Positions 43,939 to 53,325 of a stretch of DNA of 64,000 bases are shown here, in pieces. Position numbers and translations under genes: made by a program. Position 1 is the stretch's first letter, and every line of letters starts with the position of its first letter. Below the pieces are notes generated by a model. The model was not told where the DNA came from. It saw nothing but the letters and a program-made list of their open reading frames with translations, and did not search any database. This DNA is from Peribacillus alkalitolerans (GTDB lineage Bacteria; Bacillota; Bacilli; Bacillales; DSM-1321), in NCBI RefSeq assembly GCF_010882125.1, contig NZ_JAAGVZ010000001.1:248001-312000 (forward strand). Direction: 5' to 3'.

Positions 43939-45051
43939 TTACTTTTGATAGAATTCTGCGATTTTCTTCACTACGTATTCTTGTTGTTCAAGCTTTAATT
44001 CAGGGTACATAGGTAATGATACAGCTTCCGCACAAGCTTTTTCTGTTTCAGGAAGATCGCCTTCTTTGTAACCTAGTTCCTTGAACACTGGTTGCAAATG
44101 AAGTGGATGTGGATAATAGATCATTGTGTCGATTCCATTTTCCTTTAAGAAAGCTTGAAGCTCGTCACGCTTTTGTACTCGGATTGTGTACTGGTGGAAT
44201 ACATGATCATTATGCTCTTCGATGAAAGGAGTCACAACTTCATCTTTAAGTGCTTCATTTAATAATTGTGTATAGTTAGCAGCATTTTGTTTTCTCATGT
44301 TGCTCCACTCATCTAAATGAGGGAATTTCACATTTAATACGGCAGCTTGTAATTCATCCAAACGGCTGTTATAGCCTAGAACGTGGTGATAGTATTTTGG
44401 CTTGCTTCCGTGAACACGGATTACGCTCATTTTTTCAGCCAATTCATCATTATTCGTAACGATCATACCACCGTCACCATATGCTCCTAAGTTCTTTGTT
44501 GGGAAGAAGCTATAAGTTGCAGCAGTTCCTAGTTCTCCGACGCTTTTACCTTTATATTTTGAACCGATAGCTTGTGCAGCATCTTCAATGATAGCAAGGT
44601 TATGCTTCTTAGCGATCTCAACAAGTCCATCCATGTCTGCCATTTGTCCATATAAATGTACTGGGATGATAGCTTTTGTTTTTTCAGTAATCACTGCTTC
44701 TACTTTTGCAGGATCAATGTTGAATGTTTTTGGATCGATATCAGCAAATACTGGCGTTGCTCCAGCTCTTGCTACTGCACCAGCAGTCGCAAAGAAAGTA
44801 AATGAAGGACAGATGACTTCATCCCCAGGGCCTACTCCAGCAGCTTGAAGTGCAATATGTATAGCGTCACTACCGTTTGCTACCCCAATCCCATGGCTTA
44901 CATTACTGTATTTTGCAACGTCGGCTTCTAGCTTTTTCACATTGCTTCCAAGAATGAAATGTGCTTTTGACATTACATCATCCAAAGCAGTCATCATTTC
45001 TTCTTTTAATCCTTGATATTGTTCTGTTAAATCTAACATCGTTACTCTCAT
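43939..45051 (-). CDS. PLP sugar aminotransferase (DegT/DnrJ/EryC1; WbpE/WlbC-like)
   Basis: A pyridoxal-phosphate enzyme that transaminates a keto-sugar nucleotide. Seen: GVANGSDAIHIALQAAGVGP, EDAAQAIGSKYKGKSVG, and SFFPTKNLGAYGDGGM, which holds the PLP lysine. 370 aa. By context it would convert the 3-keto product of the Gfo/Idh/MocA enzyme (49927-50943) to the 3-amino sugar, using glutamate. The partner acetyltransferase is 18 nt downstream. Confidence 0.9.
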   Translation of the reverse strand: MRVTMLDLTEQYQGLKEEMMTALDDVMSKAHFILGSNVKKLEADVAKYSNVSHGIGVANGSDAIHIALQAAGVGPGDEVICPSFTFFATAGAVARAGATPVFADIDPKTFNIDPAKVEAVITEKTKAIIPVHLYGQMADMDGLVEIAKKHNLAIIEDAAQAIGSKYKGKSVGELGTAATYSFFPTKNLGAYGDGGMIVTNNDELAEKMSVIRVHGSKPKYYHHVLGYNSRLDELQAAVLNVKFPHLDEWSNMRKQNAANYTQLLNEALKDEVVTPFIEEHNDHVFHQYTIRVQKRDELQAFLKENGIDTMIYYPHPLHLQPVFKELGYKEGDLPETEKACAEAVSLPMYPELKLEQQEYVVKKIAEFYQK

Positions 45052-45076
45052 CGTTAAGCCTCATTTCATCATGAAT

Positions 45077-46186
45077 TTATAAGGATTGATATAGTTGTAC
45101 TAATTTTTCGCTTTCTTTTTCCCAATTATAAATGTCCATTACGGCTTTTCGACCGTTTCTTCCCATCTCCTGCGCTTTTTCAGGATTGGTTAGAATCGAT
45201 TTAATGGCCTCAGCGATTTCATCGGTATTCAATGGATCCACGCATAGACCACAATCATTGGCTTCTACAATATCTTTCCAGATTGGAAAATTGGAAGCTA
45301 TGACTGGCAAGCCAGCAGACATATATTCGAACATTTTAATAGGCAAAGAAACGACAAATCTCGGTTCCGGATGCAGCAACACCAATCCCATATTGGCCTT
45401 TGCTAAAACATCCTTCACCTCCCCGCGATTTAAAAACCCTAGAAAATCTGTGTACGCAAACCCAGACATTTTTTTGACTTCGTCTTCCAAGCTTTTTGGG
45501 GCAAAGCTTCCAGCAAGCGTCAGTCTACATTCCATTTCTTGGTTTACTTTCTCTACTGATTCTACCATTTCTTTGATTCCGCGCAATACATATATTCCCC
45601 CAATATACAATGCATTATTTGGACTGGCAGCATCAGATTGGACCTGCTCACTCGCTAACTCGTGCAAGAGGGGATAATTATGGATCGCAACCGTATTAGG
45701 GTTATACGTTTTAAATCGATTCGCTATATGAGGAGTAGCCGTAACTACAGCATCGAATTTTTTCGATGCATATCTCTCATACCCTTTTACAGCTTTTGAA
45801 ATCGTCTTTCTTAATGGCTTTGGAATCCATTGCTTTGAAAGTACCTGCTCAGGAACATCTTCATGAACATCATAGATGACTTTTTTCCCTTTAGCCTTCA
45901 ACTTAAGGCCGATGGGAATCAATTCAGGATCATGAAAATGGTAAACGTCCGCGTCTTCCTGCACAGCTCTTGAAAAAACAGCATTGGTAGTATTCCGCAT
46001 ACGCTCTATTTGGTTCTTCGCAGTTGAACTTACTCCAATGATTTGAACGCCTTCAATTATCTCATCCTTGGCATTCGGGACGATAAACGAAACCTCATGC
46101 CCTGCTTTTTGTAACGATTGACATTCTTTTATGAAAATTCTCGTATCATGAGCGGAATGAACCGAAGTTATATGACAAATTTTCAT
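45077..46186 (-). CDS. GT4 glycosyltransferase
   Basis: A GT-B fold transferase of family 4. The N-terminal domain carries ICHITSVHSAHDTRIF and YHFHDPELIPIGL; the C-terminal nucleotide-sugar domain carries LYIGGIYVLRGIKEM and the acidic motif EYMSAGLPVIAS. 369 aa, cytosolic, with probable peripheral membrane association. The donor is not predictable. Its ATG overlaps the stop of the next upstream transferase gene. Confidence 0.87.
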   Translation of the reverse strand: MKICHITSVHSAHDTRIFIKECQSLQKAGHEVSFIVPNAKDEIIEGVQIIGVSSTAKNQIERMRNTTNAVFSRAVQEDADVYHFHDPELIPIGLKLKAKGKKVIYDVHEDVPEQVLSKQWIPKPLRKTISKAVKGYERYASKKFDAVVTATPHIANRFKTYNPNTVAIHNYPLLHELASEQVQSDAASPNNALYIGGIYVLRGIKEMVESVEKVNQEMECRLTLAGSFAPKSLEDEVKKMSGFAYTDFLGFLNRGEVKDVLAKANMGLVLLHPEPRFVVSLPIKMFEYMSAGLPVIASNFPIWKDIVEANDCGLCVDPLNTDEIAEAIKSILTNPEKAQEMGRNGRKAVMDIYNWEKESEKLVQLYQSL

Positions 46187-47430
46187 GATTTTTGCCTCAT
46201 TGTTTCTTTTTCTTGGCTTATATTCAGAAGTAAATCATCAACGATAAACTTCCATGAATATTCCTTTTCGACCCAATCTCTTCCCGATGCTGACAGACTA
46301 TGATACTCCTCATGGGACAACTGTAAACAGTTTTTGAATGCTTCAGCTATCGATTCAGGATTCTCAGGCTTCGCTATGATTCCACAATCATGATCAGAAA
46401 TCAAAGCTGCACTTTCCCCTTCTCCGCAATAAACGACTGGTACACCAGATGCAAGAGCCGGGAAAATTTTCGAAGGACGTGCGCCTTTGAATAATTCGAT
46501 ATTACGTAAGGATACAATAGAAAAATCTGTGAAGGAAAAAATCGTCGGCATTTCAGATACAGGCACTGCATCATGGAATATTAAATTCTTTAATCCCAAC
46601 TGTTCTTTTAACTCGATTAATTTTTCTTTCTCAGGTCCTTCACCAATAATCAAGAACTTGGCATCATCAACATTTTCATCCTGAAGGATTTTAGCTGCTT
46701 GTAAAACGGAATCGAGCCCTTGGGCATAACCAATTCTACCTGCAAAGGTAAAGACCTTTTTTCCTTCGAAACCTAGTCGATCGATCCATTCTTGATTGGG
46801 CTCCTGCGGAGAGAATGTCTCAGTATTCACGCCATTAGGCAATAGGAAAACATCTTCCTTGTTCTTGCCTTGCCTAAACATGTAATCCCTGATTCCTTCA
46901 GTCGCAGTTGCGATTTTCCAAGACTTTTTATAGAGCCATTGTTCAAGGATCTCAGCCATTTTAATGAATTTCTTATTTGTAACCAGACCAAGCTCGACTG
47001 CTGATTCTGGCCAAATATCTGCCACGTTAAAGACAAACTTCGCCTTCTTCATCTTGGAAGCGAAGTAACCTGTAATTCCTAAGAAAAGCGGGGGTGATGT
47101 ACAAATGATGACATCAGTATCCTTAGCTTTAATTACCGAATAAAAGGCACTTAACGTGAAGGAAAAATAGGAAAACAGTCTTTTCCAAAAGCTTCCTTTA
47201 GGACTTGGATAAATCCATGAACGGTGGACAGGGATTCCATCATATTCTTCAAACTGATAGAATTTCCCTCTGTATACAGGAGGTATCACCCCATTTGGAT
47301 GATGGGGGAAAGCCGTCATAACTTCGACTTGATAGCCTCTTTTGATTAATTCTCTGCTGACTTCGTACAACCTGATTTGGGGTGCACCCGTTTCAGGTGG
47401 GAAGTTTTCACTTAAGAAGGTTATTCTCAT
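46183..47430 (-). CDS. GT4 glycosyltransferase (WbuB-like)
   Basis: It resembles the WbuB group of N-acetyl-fucosaminyl or related amino-sugar transferases: an N-terminal FLSENFPPETGAPQIRLYE, TAFPHHPNGVIPPVYRG and ADIWPESAVELGL, then FAGRIGYAQGLD and SKIFPALASGVPVVY in the C-terminal domain. 415 aa. WbuB-type enzymes usually add the second sugar to an undecaprenyl-PP-GlcNAc made by a WecA/TagO enzyme, which fits this cluster; the actual donor is inferred. Confidence 0.87.
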   Translation of the reverse strand: MRITFLSENFPPETGAPQIRLYEVSRELIKRGYQVEVMTAFPHHPNGVIPPVYRGKFYQFEEYDGIPVHRSWIYPSPKGSFWKRLFSYFSFTLSAFYSVIKAKDTDVIICTSPPLFLGITGYFASKMKKAKFVFNVADIWPESAVELGLVTNKKFIKMAEILEQWLYKKSWKIATATEGIRDYMFRQGKNKEDVFLLPNGVNTETFSPQEPNQEWIDRLGFEGKKVFTFAGRIGYAQGLDSVLQAAKILQDENVDDAKFLIIGEGPEKEKLIELKEQLGLKNLIFHDAVPVSEMPTIFSFTDFSIVSLRNIELFKGARPSKIFPALASGVPVVYCGEGESAALISDHDCGIIAKPENPESIAEAFKNCLQLSHEEYHSLSASGRDWVEKEYSWKFIVDDLLLNISQEKETMRQKS

Positions 47431-47442
47431 TGTGTTCCTACC

Positions 47443-48498
47443 TTAATTTCGAAAATGGTTCACGATTTTTTTTGAAGCAAATCCATCTCCAAATAATTCT
47501 TGATAATTCGGATTAACATCCCTATTGACTGCTTCCACAATCTTTTCAACGTCTGTGCCAACCAGGATATTGGCATCTCCTTGCAATGTCTCTACCCACT
47601 CTGTTTGCTCACGAAGCGTGACACATGGCTTTTGTAGGAAATAGGCTTCCTTTTGCATTCCGCCTGAGTCAGTAAGGATTTTCTTAGCCCCGCCTTCAAG
47701 CGCAAGGATGTCCAAATATCCTACAGGATCAATGATTTGCAGACCAGGAATCGTAGCTAGATCGATCCCCATCTTAGCAAGGATATTTCTTGTACGAGGA
47801 TGGATAGGCCACACCTTCTTGCCTTCAATTCTTGAGAATGCTTCAAGGATGTTTTTGATGTTCGTCTCATTGTCTGTATTCTCTGCACGGTGGATGGTGA
47901 TTAGATAATAATCATCTTTGGATAATCCAAGCGTCTCTAAAATTTGTGACTTTTCCTGAGACAGTTCTAAATTGTATTTCACAGCATCATACATAACGTC
48001 CCCGACATTGAAAACATTCTCTGAAATATTTTCATTCGCAAGGTTATCCACTGCTGTTTCTGTTGGACAGAACAGGTATTCAGAAATGTGGTCAGTCATG
48101 ATTCTGTTAATCTCTTCAGGCATTTTCTTATTGAAGCTTCTTAACCCTGCTTCAATATGGATTACTGGAATATGAAGCTTGGCAGCTGCCATTGCACCAG
48201 CAATTGTTGAATTCGTATCACCATATACAAGAAGGTAATCTGGCTTTTCTTGTAGGATAATGCCTTCGATGCCATCCAACATAGCTGCTGTTTGTTTGCC
48301 ATGTGAAGAAGAACCAACATTCAAGTGATAATCTGGCTTTGGAATATTCAATTCGTCGAAGAAAATATCACTCATATTTGCATCGTAGTGTTGGCCTGTA
48401 TGTATATAAATTTCTTGATGTTCCTGTCTTAGCTCTCTAGAAACAGGAGCTGCCTTAATAAACTGTGGCCTAGCCCCAATTACTGTTAAAAACTTCAT
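47443..48498 (-). CDS. Non-hydrolysing UDP-GlcNAc-type 2-epimerase (WecB/WbpI-like)
   Basis: It inverts C2 of a UDP-N-acetyl-hexosamine. N-terminal TVIGARPQFIKAAPVSREL, then YGDTNSTIAGAMAA, HIEAGLRSFNKKMPEEINR, and LTDSGGMQKEAYFLQKPCV are diagnostic. 351 aa. It may act on UDP-GlcNAc (MnaA/WecB role), but in this cluster the WbpI reaction, UDP-GlcNAc3NAcA to UDP-ManNAc3NAcA, is equally plausible. Confidence 0.92.
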   Translation of the reverse strand: MKFLTVIGARPQFIKAAPVSRELRQEHQEIYIHTGQHYDANMSDIFFDELNIPKPDYHLNVGSSSHGKQTAAMLDGIEGIILQEKPDYLLVYGDTNSTIAGAMAAAKLHIPVIHIEAGLRSFNKKMPEEINRIMTDHISEYLFCPTETAVDNLANENISENVFNVGDVMYDAVKYNLELSQEKSQILETLGLSKDDYYLITIHRAENTDNETNIKNILEAFSRIEGKKVWPIHPRTRNILAKMGIDLATIPGLQIIDPVGYLDILALEGGAKKILTDSGGMQKEAYFLQKPCVTLREQTEWVETLQGDANILVGTDVEKIVEAVNRDVNPNYQELFGDGFASKKIVNHFRN

Positions 48499-48567
48499 GA
48501 TATCACCTTATCTTTATATAAGAATAAGCAGCATAGAAGATGACTTCTATGCTACTTTCAATCTGTC

Positions 48568-49896
48568 TTACAGTTTTACGTATTTTGCTGGTTTAGCATT
48601 ATTTTTCAGAGCGTTACGAGTATCGAATACGATTTTGTTGCTCTTGCTGATCATGTCATAATCGAAATCGCTGTGATCAGTTGTGATTAATACTAGGTCT
48701 GCATCATTAAGAACTTGTTCTGATAAACCAGTCGTTTCAAGCACTTGACCATTTAAACGGAACGATTTTACGTGCGGATCACAAATTGTTAAATTTGCAC
48801 CCTCTTTAATAAGCATTTCCATGATTGGAAGTGCTGGAGATTCACGTACATCGTCAATATCTTTCTTATAAGCTACACCTAGCACTGCAACCTTAGCACC
48901 ACGAAGAGCGATACCTTCTGTATTCAGCGCATACATCGCTTTGTTCACAACGAATTCAGGCATACCGTTGTTGATTTCCCCAGCTAGTTCGATCAAACGA
49001 GTATGGTAGTTGTACTCTCTTGCTTTCCAAGTTAGGTAGAACGGATCGATAGGGATACAATGTCCACCTAATCCCGGTCCTGGATAGAATGCCATGAAAC
49101 CGTATGGCTTAGATGCTGCTGCATCGATAACTTCCCAAACATCAATGCCCATTTTATCACATAGGATTGCCATTTCGTTCGCTAACGCAATGTTGATGTG
49201 ACGGAATGTGTTTTCAAGGATTTTTTCCATTTCCGCTACCGCTGGGCTGGATACTTGATGCACATCACCTTCTAATACGCTCTTATACATAGTAGCAGCA
49301 ATATCTGTACATGCAGGAGTGATTCCCCCTACAACCTTAGGTGTGTTCTTTGTATTGAAATGCTTGTTACCTGGGTCAACGCGTTCTGGTGAGTAAGCAA
49401 GGAAGAAATCCTGTCCTACTTTTAGTCCAGTGCTTTCTAAAATAGGTCTTAAAACTTCTTCAGTAGTACCAGGGTATGTAGTGCTCTCAAGCACAACAAG
49501 CATACCTTCATGTAAATATTTCGCGATATCTTTACCAGAGCTTTCTACATATGAAGTATCAGGTTGTTGGTATTTATCAAGTGGAGTCGGTACACAAATT
49601 GCTACAGCGTCCACATCTTTAATTAAAGAATAATCAGTAGTTGCAACGAATTGGCCGGACTGAGTGATTTCTTTTAAATCTTCATCCACAACATCACCGA
49701 TATAGTTAATTCCATCGTTAACTTGGTCTACACGGCTTTGTTGAACGTCGAAACCAATAACTTTATAACCAGCTTTTGCCTTTTCAACCGCTAGCGGAAG
49801 ACCTACATAACCAAGTCCTACTACACCGATCGTAGCAGTTCTGCCTTCAATTTTATTCAATAATTCTTTAGCTGTTTGGTTTAATTCAGTTGTCAT
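48568..49896 (-). CDS. UDP-N-acetylhexosamine 6-dehydrogenase (WbpA/WecC-like)
   Basis: It oxidises C6 of UDP-GlcNAc or UDP-ManNAc to the uronate. The Rossmann motif is GVVGLGYVGLPLAVEKAKAG; further motifs are LESTTYPGTTEEV, the helix ENTFRHINIALANEMA and the active-site cysteine in GPGLGGHCIPIDP. 442 aa from the ATG at 49896. Downstream of a Gfo/Idh/MocA enzyme, the WbpA role (UDP-GlcNAc to UDP-GlcNAcA) fits best; WecC cannot be excluded by sequence alone. Confidence 0.92.
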   Translation of the reverse strand: MTTELNQTAKELLNKIEGRTATIGVVGLGYVGLPLAVEKAKAGYKVIGFDVQQSRVDQVNDGINYIGDVVDEDLKEITQSGQFVATTDYSLIKDVDAVAICVPTPLDKYQQPDTSYVESSGKDIAKYLHEGMLVVLESTTYPGTTEEVLRPILESTGLKVGQDFFLAYSPERVDPGNKHFNTKNTPKVVGGITPACTDIAATMYKSVLEGDVHQVSSPAVAEMEKILENTFRHINIALANEMAILCDKMGIDVWEVIDAAASKPYGFMAFYPGPGLGGHCIPIDPFYLTWKAREYNYHTRLIELAGEINNGMPEFVVNKAMYALNTEGIALRGAKVAVLGVAYKKDIDDVRESPALPIMEMLIKEGANLTICDPHVKSFRLNGQVLETTGLSEQVLNDADLVLITTDHSDFDYDMISKSNKIVFDTRNALKNNAKPAKYVKL

Positions 49897-49926
49897 CAAC
49901 TATTACCTCTTTCTTGTTTTGGGTAT

Positions 49927-50943
49927 TTATCCTAATACGACAGGTTTATTTGCTTCTGCAGATTCGTAAAGTGAAACCACTAGTTGGAGCGCTCTCTTTC
50001 CGTCCTCTCCAGTTACTATTGGCTCACGATCCTCTTTAATGGCTTGAACCATATCTTCAATGATTCCTTGATGGCCCGGAGTACCAAACGGATCTTTCTT
50101 GATTTCCTCTTTCAGCGCTTCTACTTCTTCCTCTGACATACCTTCCATCACAAGGTGTTCGATGAAGTTTGCATTTTGGCCTCCGATTTTTACCGTACCT
50201 TTTTCACCAAAAATACTGATAGATTCCTCATAATTCTTCGGATAAATCGTAACTGCAGCCTCGACGACACCAAGAGCGCCATTTTTAAATCGGACAACTC
50301 CAGTAGACACATCTTCTGCCTCTATATTACGTAAGCGAGTGGCATCCATGCTGAACACTTCTTCCACATCCCCCATAAGCCAAACAAGAAGGTCTAAATT
50401 ATGGATCGCTTGGTTCATTAACACACCACCATCCAATGATTTCGTACCTCTCCAAGGAGCTTGGGCGTAATACTCTTGATTACGGTTCCAACGTACTGTC
50501 GAGTTTGCATGGCTTAGTTTTCCGAATCTACCTTCTTTCATTAATTCCTTTAGCTTAATCATAGCTGGACGGAAACGGTTCGGATGCACCACTGCTAGCT
50601 TCACACCATTTTCTTTACATGCATTAATGATTCTATCTGTATCTTCTAAAGTTAAAGCAATAGGCTTTTCAACTACGACATGCTTTTTCGCTTGCGCAAC
50701 CTGGACTGCGATATTCGCATGGAATCCACTTGGTGTACAGATGTTAACAACATCGACATTTGGATCCTGTAATAGGGCATCTAAACTCGAAAATCCTTCT
50801 ACTCCATATTCTTCAATAAAAGGATCCATTTTTTCTTGTACTGTATCGCAAACCGCATAAAATTCTGCTCCACTACTCTTTGTAATGGCTTCTGCGTGTT
50901 TTTTTGCAATATGTCCACAACCTACAATTGCAAAACGTGTCAT
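49927..50943 (-). CDS. Gfo/Idh/MocA oxidoreductase (WbpB/WlbA-like)
   Basis: An NAD-dependent dehydrogenase that would oxidise C3 of UDP-GlcNAcA. N-terminal FAIVGCGHIAKKHAEAI binds NAD; VEKPIALTLEDTDR carries the family EKP motif; GGVLMNQAIHNLDLLVWLMG carries the conserved HxxD. 338 aa from the ATG at 50943 (AAGGTGA upstream), although the frame extends to 50982. Next to the UDP-sugar dehydrogenase it acts on. Confidence 0.9.
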   Translation of the reverse strand: MTRFAIVGCGHIAKKHAEAITKSSGAEFYAVCDTVQEKMDPFIEEYGVEGFSSLDALLQDPNVDVVNICTPSGFHANIAVQVAQAKKHVVVEKPIALTLEDTDRIINACKENGVKLAVVHPNRFRPAMIKLKELMKEGRFGKLSHANSTVRWNRNQEYYAQAPWRGTKSLDGGVLMNQAIHNLDLLVWLMGDVEEVFSMDATRLRNIEAEDVSTGVVRFKNGALGVVEAAVTIYPKNYEESISIFGEKGTVKIGGQNANFIEHLVMEGMSEEEVEALKEEIKKDPFGTPGHQGIIEDMVQAIKEDREPIVTGEDGKRALQLVVSLYESAEANKPVVLG

Positions 50944-51047
50944 ATATTTCACCTTAGCTTTCAATTTTATTTTCACATTCATATTTTACACGAGTAATAT
51001 TATAAAATAATATTTTATATATTGCATTCCTGTTACAATCTTCAAGG

Positions 51048-51962
51048 TTATTTACTTTCTTTAAATGCTTCGTACGTTTTTTTCAAGCCTTCCTCGAAAG
51101 TGAACTTCGGCTGCCAGTCGAACTTCTGAGAAATCTCTGTGTTATCTAGACAGCTTCTGTAAATGTCCCCTTCACGCGGTGCCCCATATTCCACATTGAG
51201 ATCCTTTTGGGATACTTTCTTTAAGATATCAACCAATTCATTGACTGAGACCTCAGTGTTGGTTCCGACATTATACAAGCCACCTGGACTTTGTAAAGCT
51301 TGAAGATGGGCAAATGCGATATCTTCCACGTAGATGAAATCCCTCGTTTGGCCCCCGTCCCCAAAAATTTGTAAAGTATCATTTTTTATTATTTTGTCAA
51401 TAAAAATCTTTATTACTCCACCTTCTCCTTCGTTTGACTGTTTTGGACCAAAAACATTTGCATAACGAAGGATCACTGGCTCGATTCCATATTGATTACA
51501 CAGTACCTGTACATATTGTTCCCCTGTCATTTTGGAAATGCCATAAGGGGAGGTTGGATAAAGTCGTTCACTTTCTTTCAATGGACACGCAGGGTTATTT
51601 CCATAAACAGCTGCAGATGATGCAAAGATAAACTTCTTCACACCTAGCTTTTTAGCGACCATTAGCATTTTAATAGTGGCTTCAATGTTTTCACTTTCAT
51701 CGTAAAGCGGGTCATTTACTGAATCAGGTACACTCGTTTGTGCCGCAAGATGTATGATTGACTCTATTCCACGGTCCTTTAATGAATCAAAAAGATCATC
51801 CTCACGAATATCCTTTTCAATTAAGACGTCATCTTCATCAATATTGTTTCTATTACCTGTAACGAAATTATCGACTAATACTATATCATACCCGTGTTCC
51901 TTCAATGCTTTCTTAGTGAAGGTTCCGATGAAACCCGCACCACCAGTTATTAGAACGGACAT
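51048..51962 (-). CDS. NAD-dependent nucleotide-sugar 4-epimerase
   Basis: An extended short-chain dehydrogenase with TGGAGFIGTFTKKAL at the N-terminus, ASSAAVYG and the YGISK catalytic tyrosine-lysine, and NVFGPKQ. Closest in type to UDP-glucose or UDP-GlcNAc 4-epimerases (GalE/Gne), giving Gal or GalNAc donors. 304 aa from the ATG at 51962 (AAGAGGTG upstream). The exact substrate is not decidable from sequence. Confidence 0.86.
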   Translation of the reverse strand: MSVLITGGAGFIGTFTKKALKEHGYDIVLVDNFVTGNRNNIDEDDVLIEKDIREDDLFDSLKDRGIESIIHLAAQTSVPDSVNDPLYDESENIEATIKMLMVAKKLGVKKFIFASSAAVYGNNPACPLKESERLYPTSPYGISKMTGEQYVQVLCNQYGIEPVILRYANVFGPKQSNEGEGGVIKIFIDKIIKNDTLQIFGDGGQTRDFIYVEDIAFAHLQALQSPGGLYNVGTNTEVSVNELVDILKKVSQKDLNVEYGAPREGDIYRSCLDNTEISQKFDWQPKFTFEEGLKKTYEAFKESK

Positions 51963-51984
51963 ATTGAGCACCTCTTACCTTTTA

Positions 51985-53313
51985 TTAAACAACTCTTCTT
52001 CTCATTTTATTAACCATGGCTAGTACTGACTGAACGTCAGCTTTCTTAAGTAGAAGAAATTCCTTGAAGGGTTGCTTTGTCTGCTTCTTATATAGTGAAA
52101 TCTTGATTAGAAAACTGATTATATATGTGAAAGTAGTGGCAAGTGCCGCACCCTTTAAACCATAAGAAGGAATCAACAGCAAGTTCAAACTTAAGTTGAT
52201 TGCCACGTTGACAAATGAAACATACATATTCAAATCTGGTCTTCCTCTACCTGCAAGGTCATTTGATAATATCTTTTCAACTGCAAGTACAGCCAGTCCA
52301 GGCAATAATAGCTTTAAGATAGGTGAACTTTCACTGTATTCTCTACCAAATAATAATAAGATGATATCTGAGAATAAGAAAATCCCTATACTGACAAGAA
52401 TGATAAAAGCGAATATCGATCGACTCACAATGGCTGTGATTCTATTCCGATCCTCTTCACGATTTGAAGAAGCAATCCTCGGTAAAAGCACCTGCGAAAA
52501 GGATTGAGAAAAAATCGATATCTTTTCACCAAGGTTCATCGCTACGGTAAAAATCCCTACGGCTGCAGGTGGTAAAAACCAACCTAATAACAATACCCCA
52601 AGGCGATAATTTAAAACCGTCATCATATTACTAATGTGGGCTTTTAACCCGTACCCAATAGATATTTTTAAATAGGCAAAAGAAAAGAATCGTAAAGCAA
52701 ATTCTAATTTATAAAGTTTTTTTAGCATAACAATACTGTATAGAACTGATAACACATATCCAAGTACGAAGGAAACCATCGCTCCTAGGATATCGTAATC
52801 CAATACAAATAAGAAAATGATAATAAAGAACAATGTTCCAAATTGCTGAATAACTAGGACTGTATTGAATTGTTTAAAATTCTGGAGCCCTTGGAAAATG
52901 GTTTGCAAAAAGATCATTAAAAACATAAAAGGAAGTGCGCATAAACTAATATACAAAATAGTTAGTGGCGCATTGGAAAATTTACTTTCTGAAAAGAAAA
53001 GAATGATAAGTAATCCAATCCCTATACTAACCGCGGATAGAAATATGGCCGAGACTACACTAGTAACAAAAGCTTCCTGAAGTTCAACTTCCTTTTTACT
53101 TACAAAGTAAATGGTAGAAGTATTCAGACCAAGATTCAGGAACGTCATCAACATGATTGGCAAATAGGTAATCAATGTATATGTACCTTGGCCACTTGGC
53201 CCTAGCGACCGGGCAACCAAGATGAGCAGCAACATTCCAATCACTATACTCACCAGCTGTCGAGTAAGTGTGATGATGCTGTTCGATAAAAAAGAATTTC
53301 TCTTTTCAACCAT
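51985..53313 (-). CDS. Polysaccharide repeat-unit flippase (Wzx-like)
   Basis: A MOP-superfamily exporter with about 12-14 membrane segments over 442 aa. The N-terminal VARSLGPSGQGTYTLITYLP motif is typical of Wzx/RfbX. It would move undecaprenyl-PP-linked repeat units to the outer leaflet for the polymerase at 41660-43144. ATG at 53313. Confidence 0.88.
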   Translation of the reverse strand: MVEKRNSFLSNSIITLTRQLVSIVIGMLLLILVARSLGPSGQGTYTLITYLPIMLMTFLNLGLNTSTIYFVSKKEVELQEAFVTSVVSAIFLSAVSIGIGLLIILFFSESKFSNAPLTILYISLCALPFMFLMIFLQTIFQGLQNFKQFNTVLVIQQFGTLFFIIIFLFVLDYDILGAMVSFVLGYVLSVLYSIVMLKKLYKLEFALRFFSFAYLKISIGYGLKAHISNMMTVLNYRLGVLLLGWFLPPAAVGIFTVAMNLGEKISIFSQSFSQVLLPRIASSNREEDRNRITAIVSRSIFAFIILVSIGIFLFSDIILLLFGREYSESSPILKLLLPGLAVLAVEKILSNDLAGRGRPDLNMYVSFVNVAINLSLNLLLIPSYGLKGAALATTFTYIISFLIKISLYKKQTKQPFKEFLLLKKADVQSVLAMVNKMRRRVV

Positions 53314-53325
53314 ATTAAGTAACCT

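Noticed and set aside
45132-45677. 181-codon forward frame
   Set aside because: Antisense shadow of a GT4 glycosyltransferase gene.
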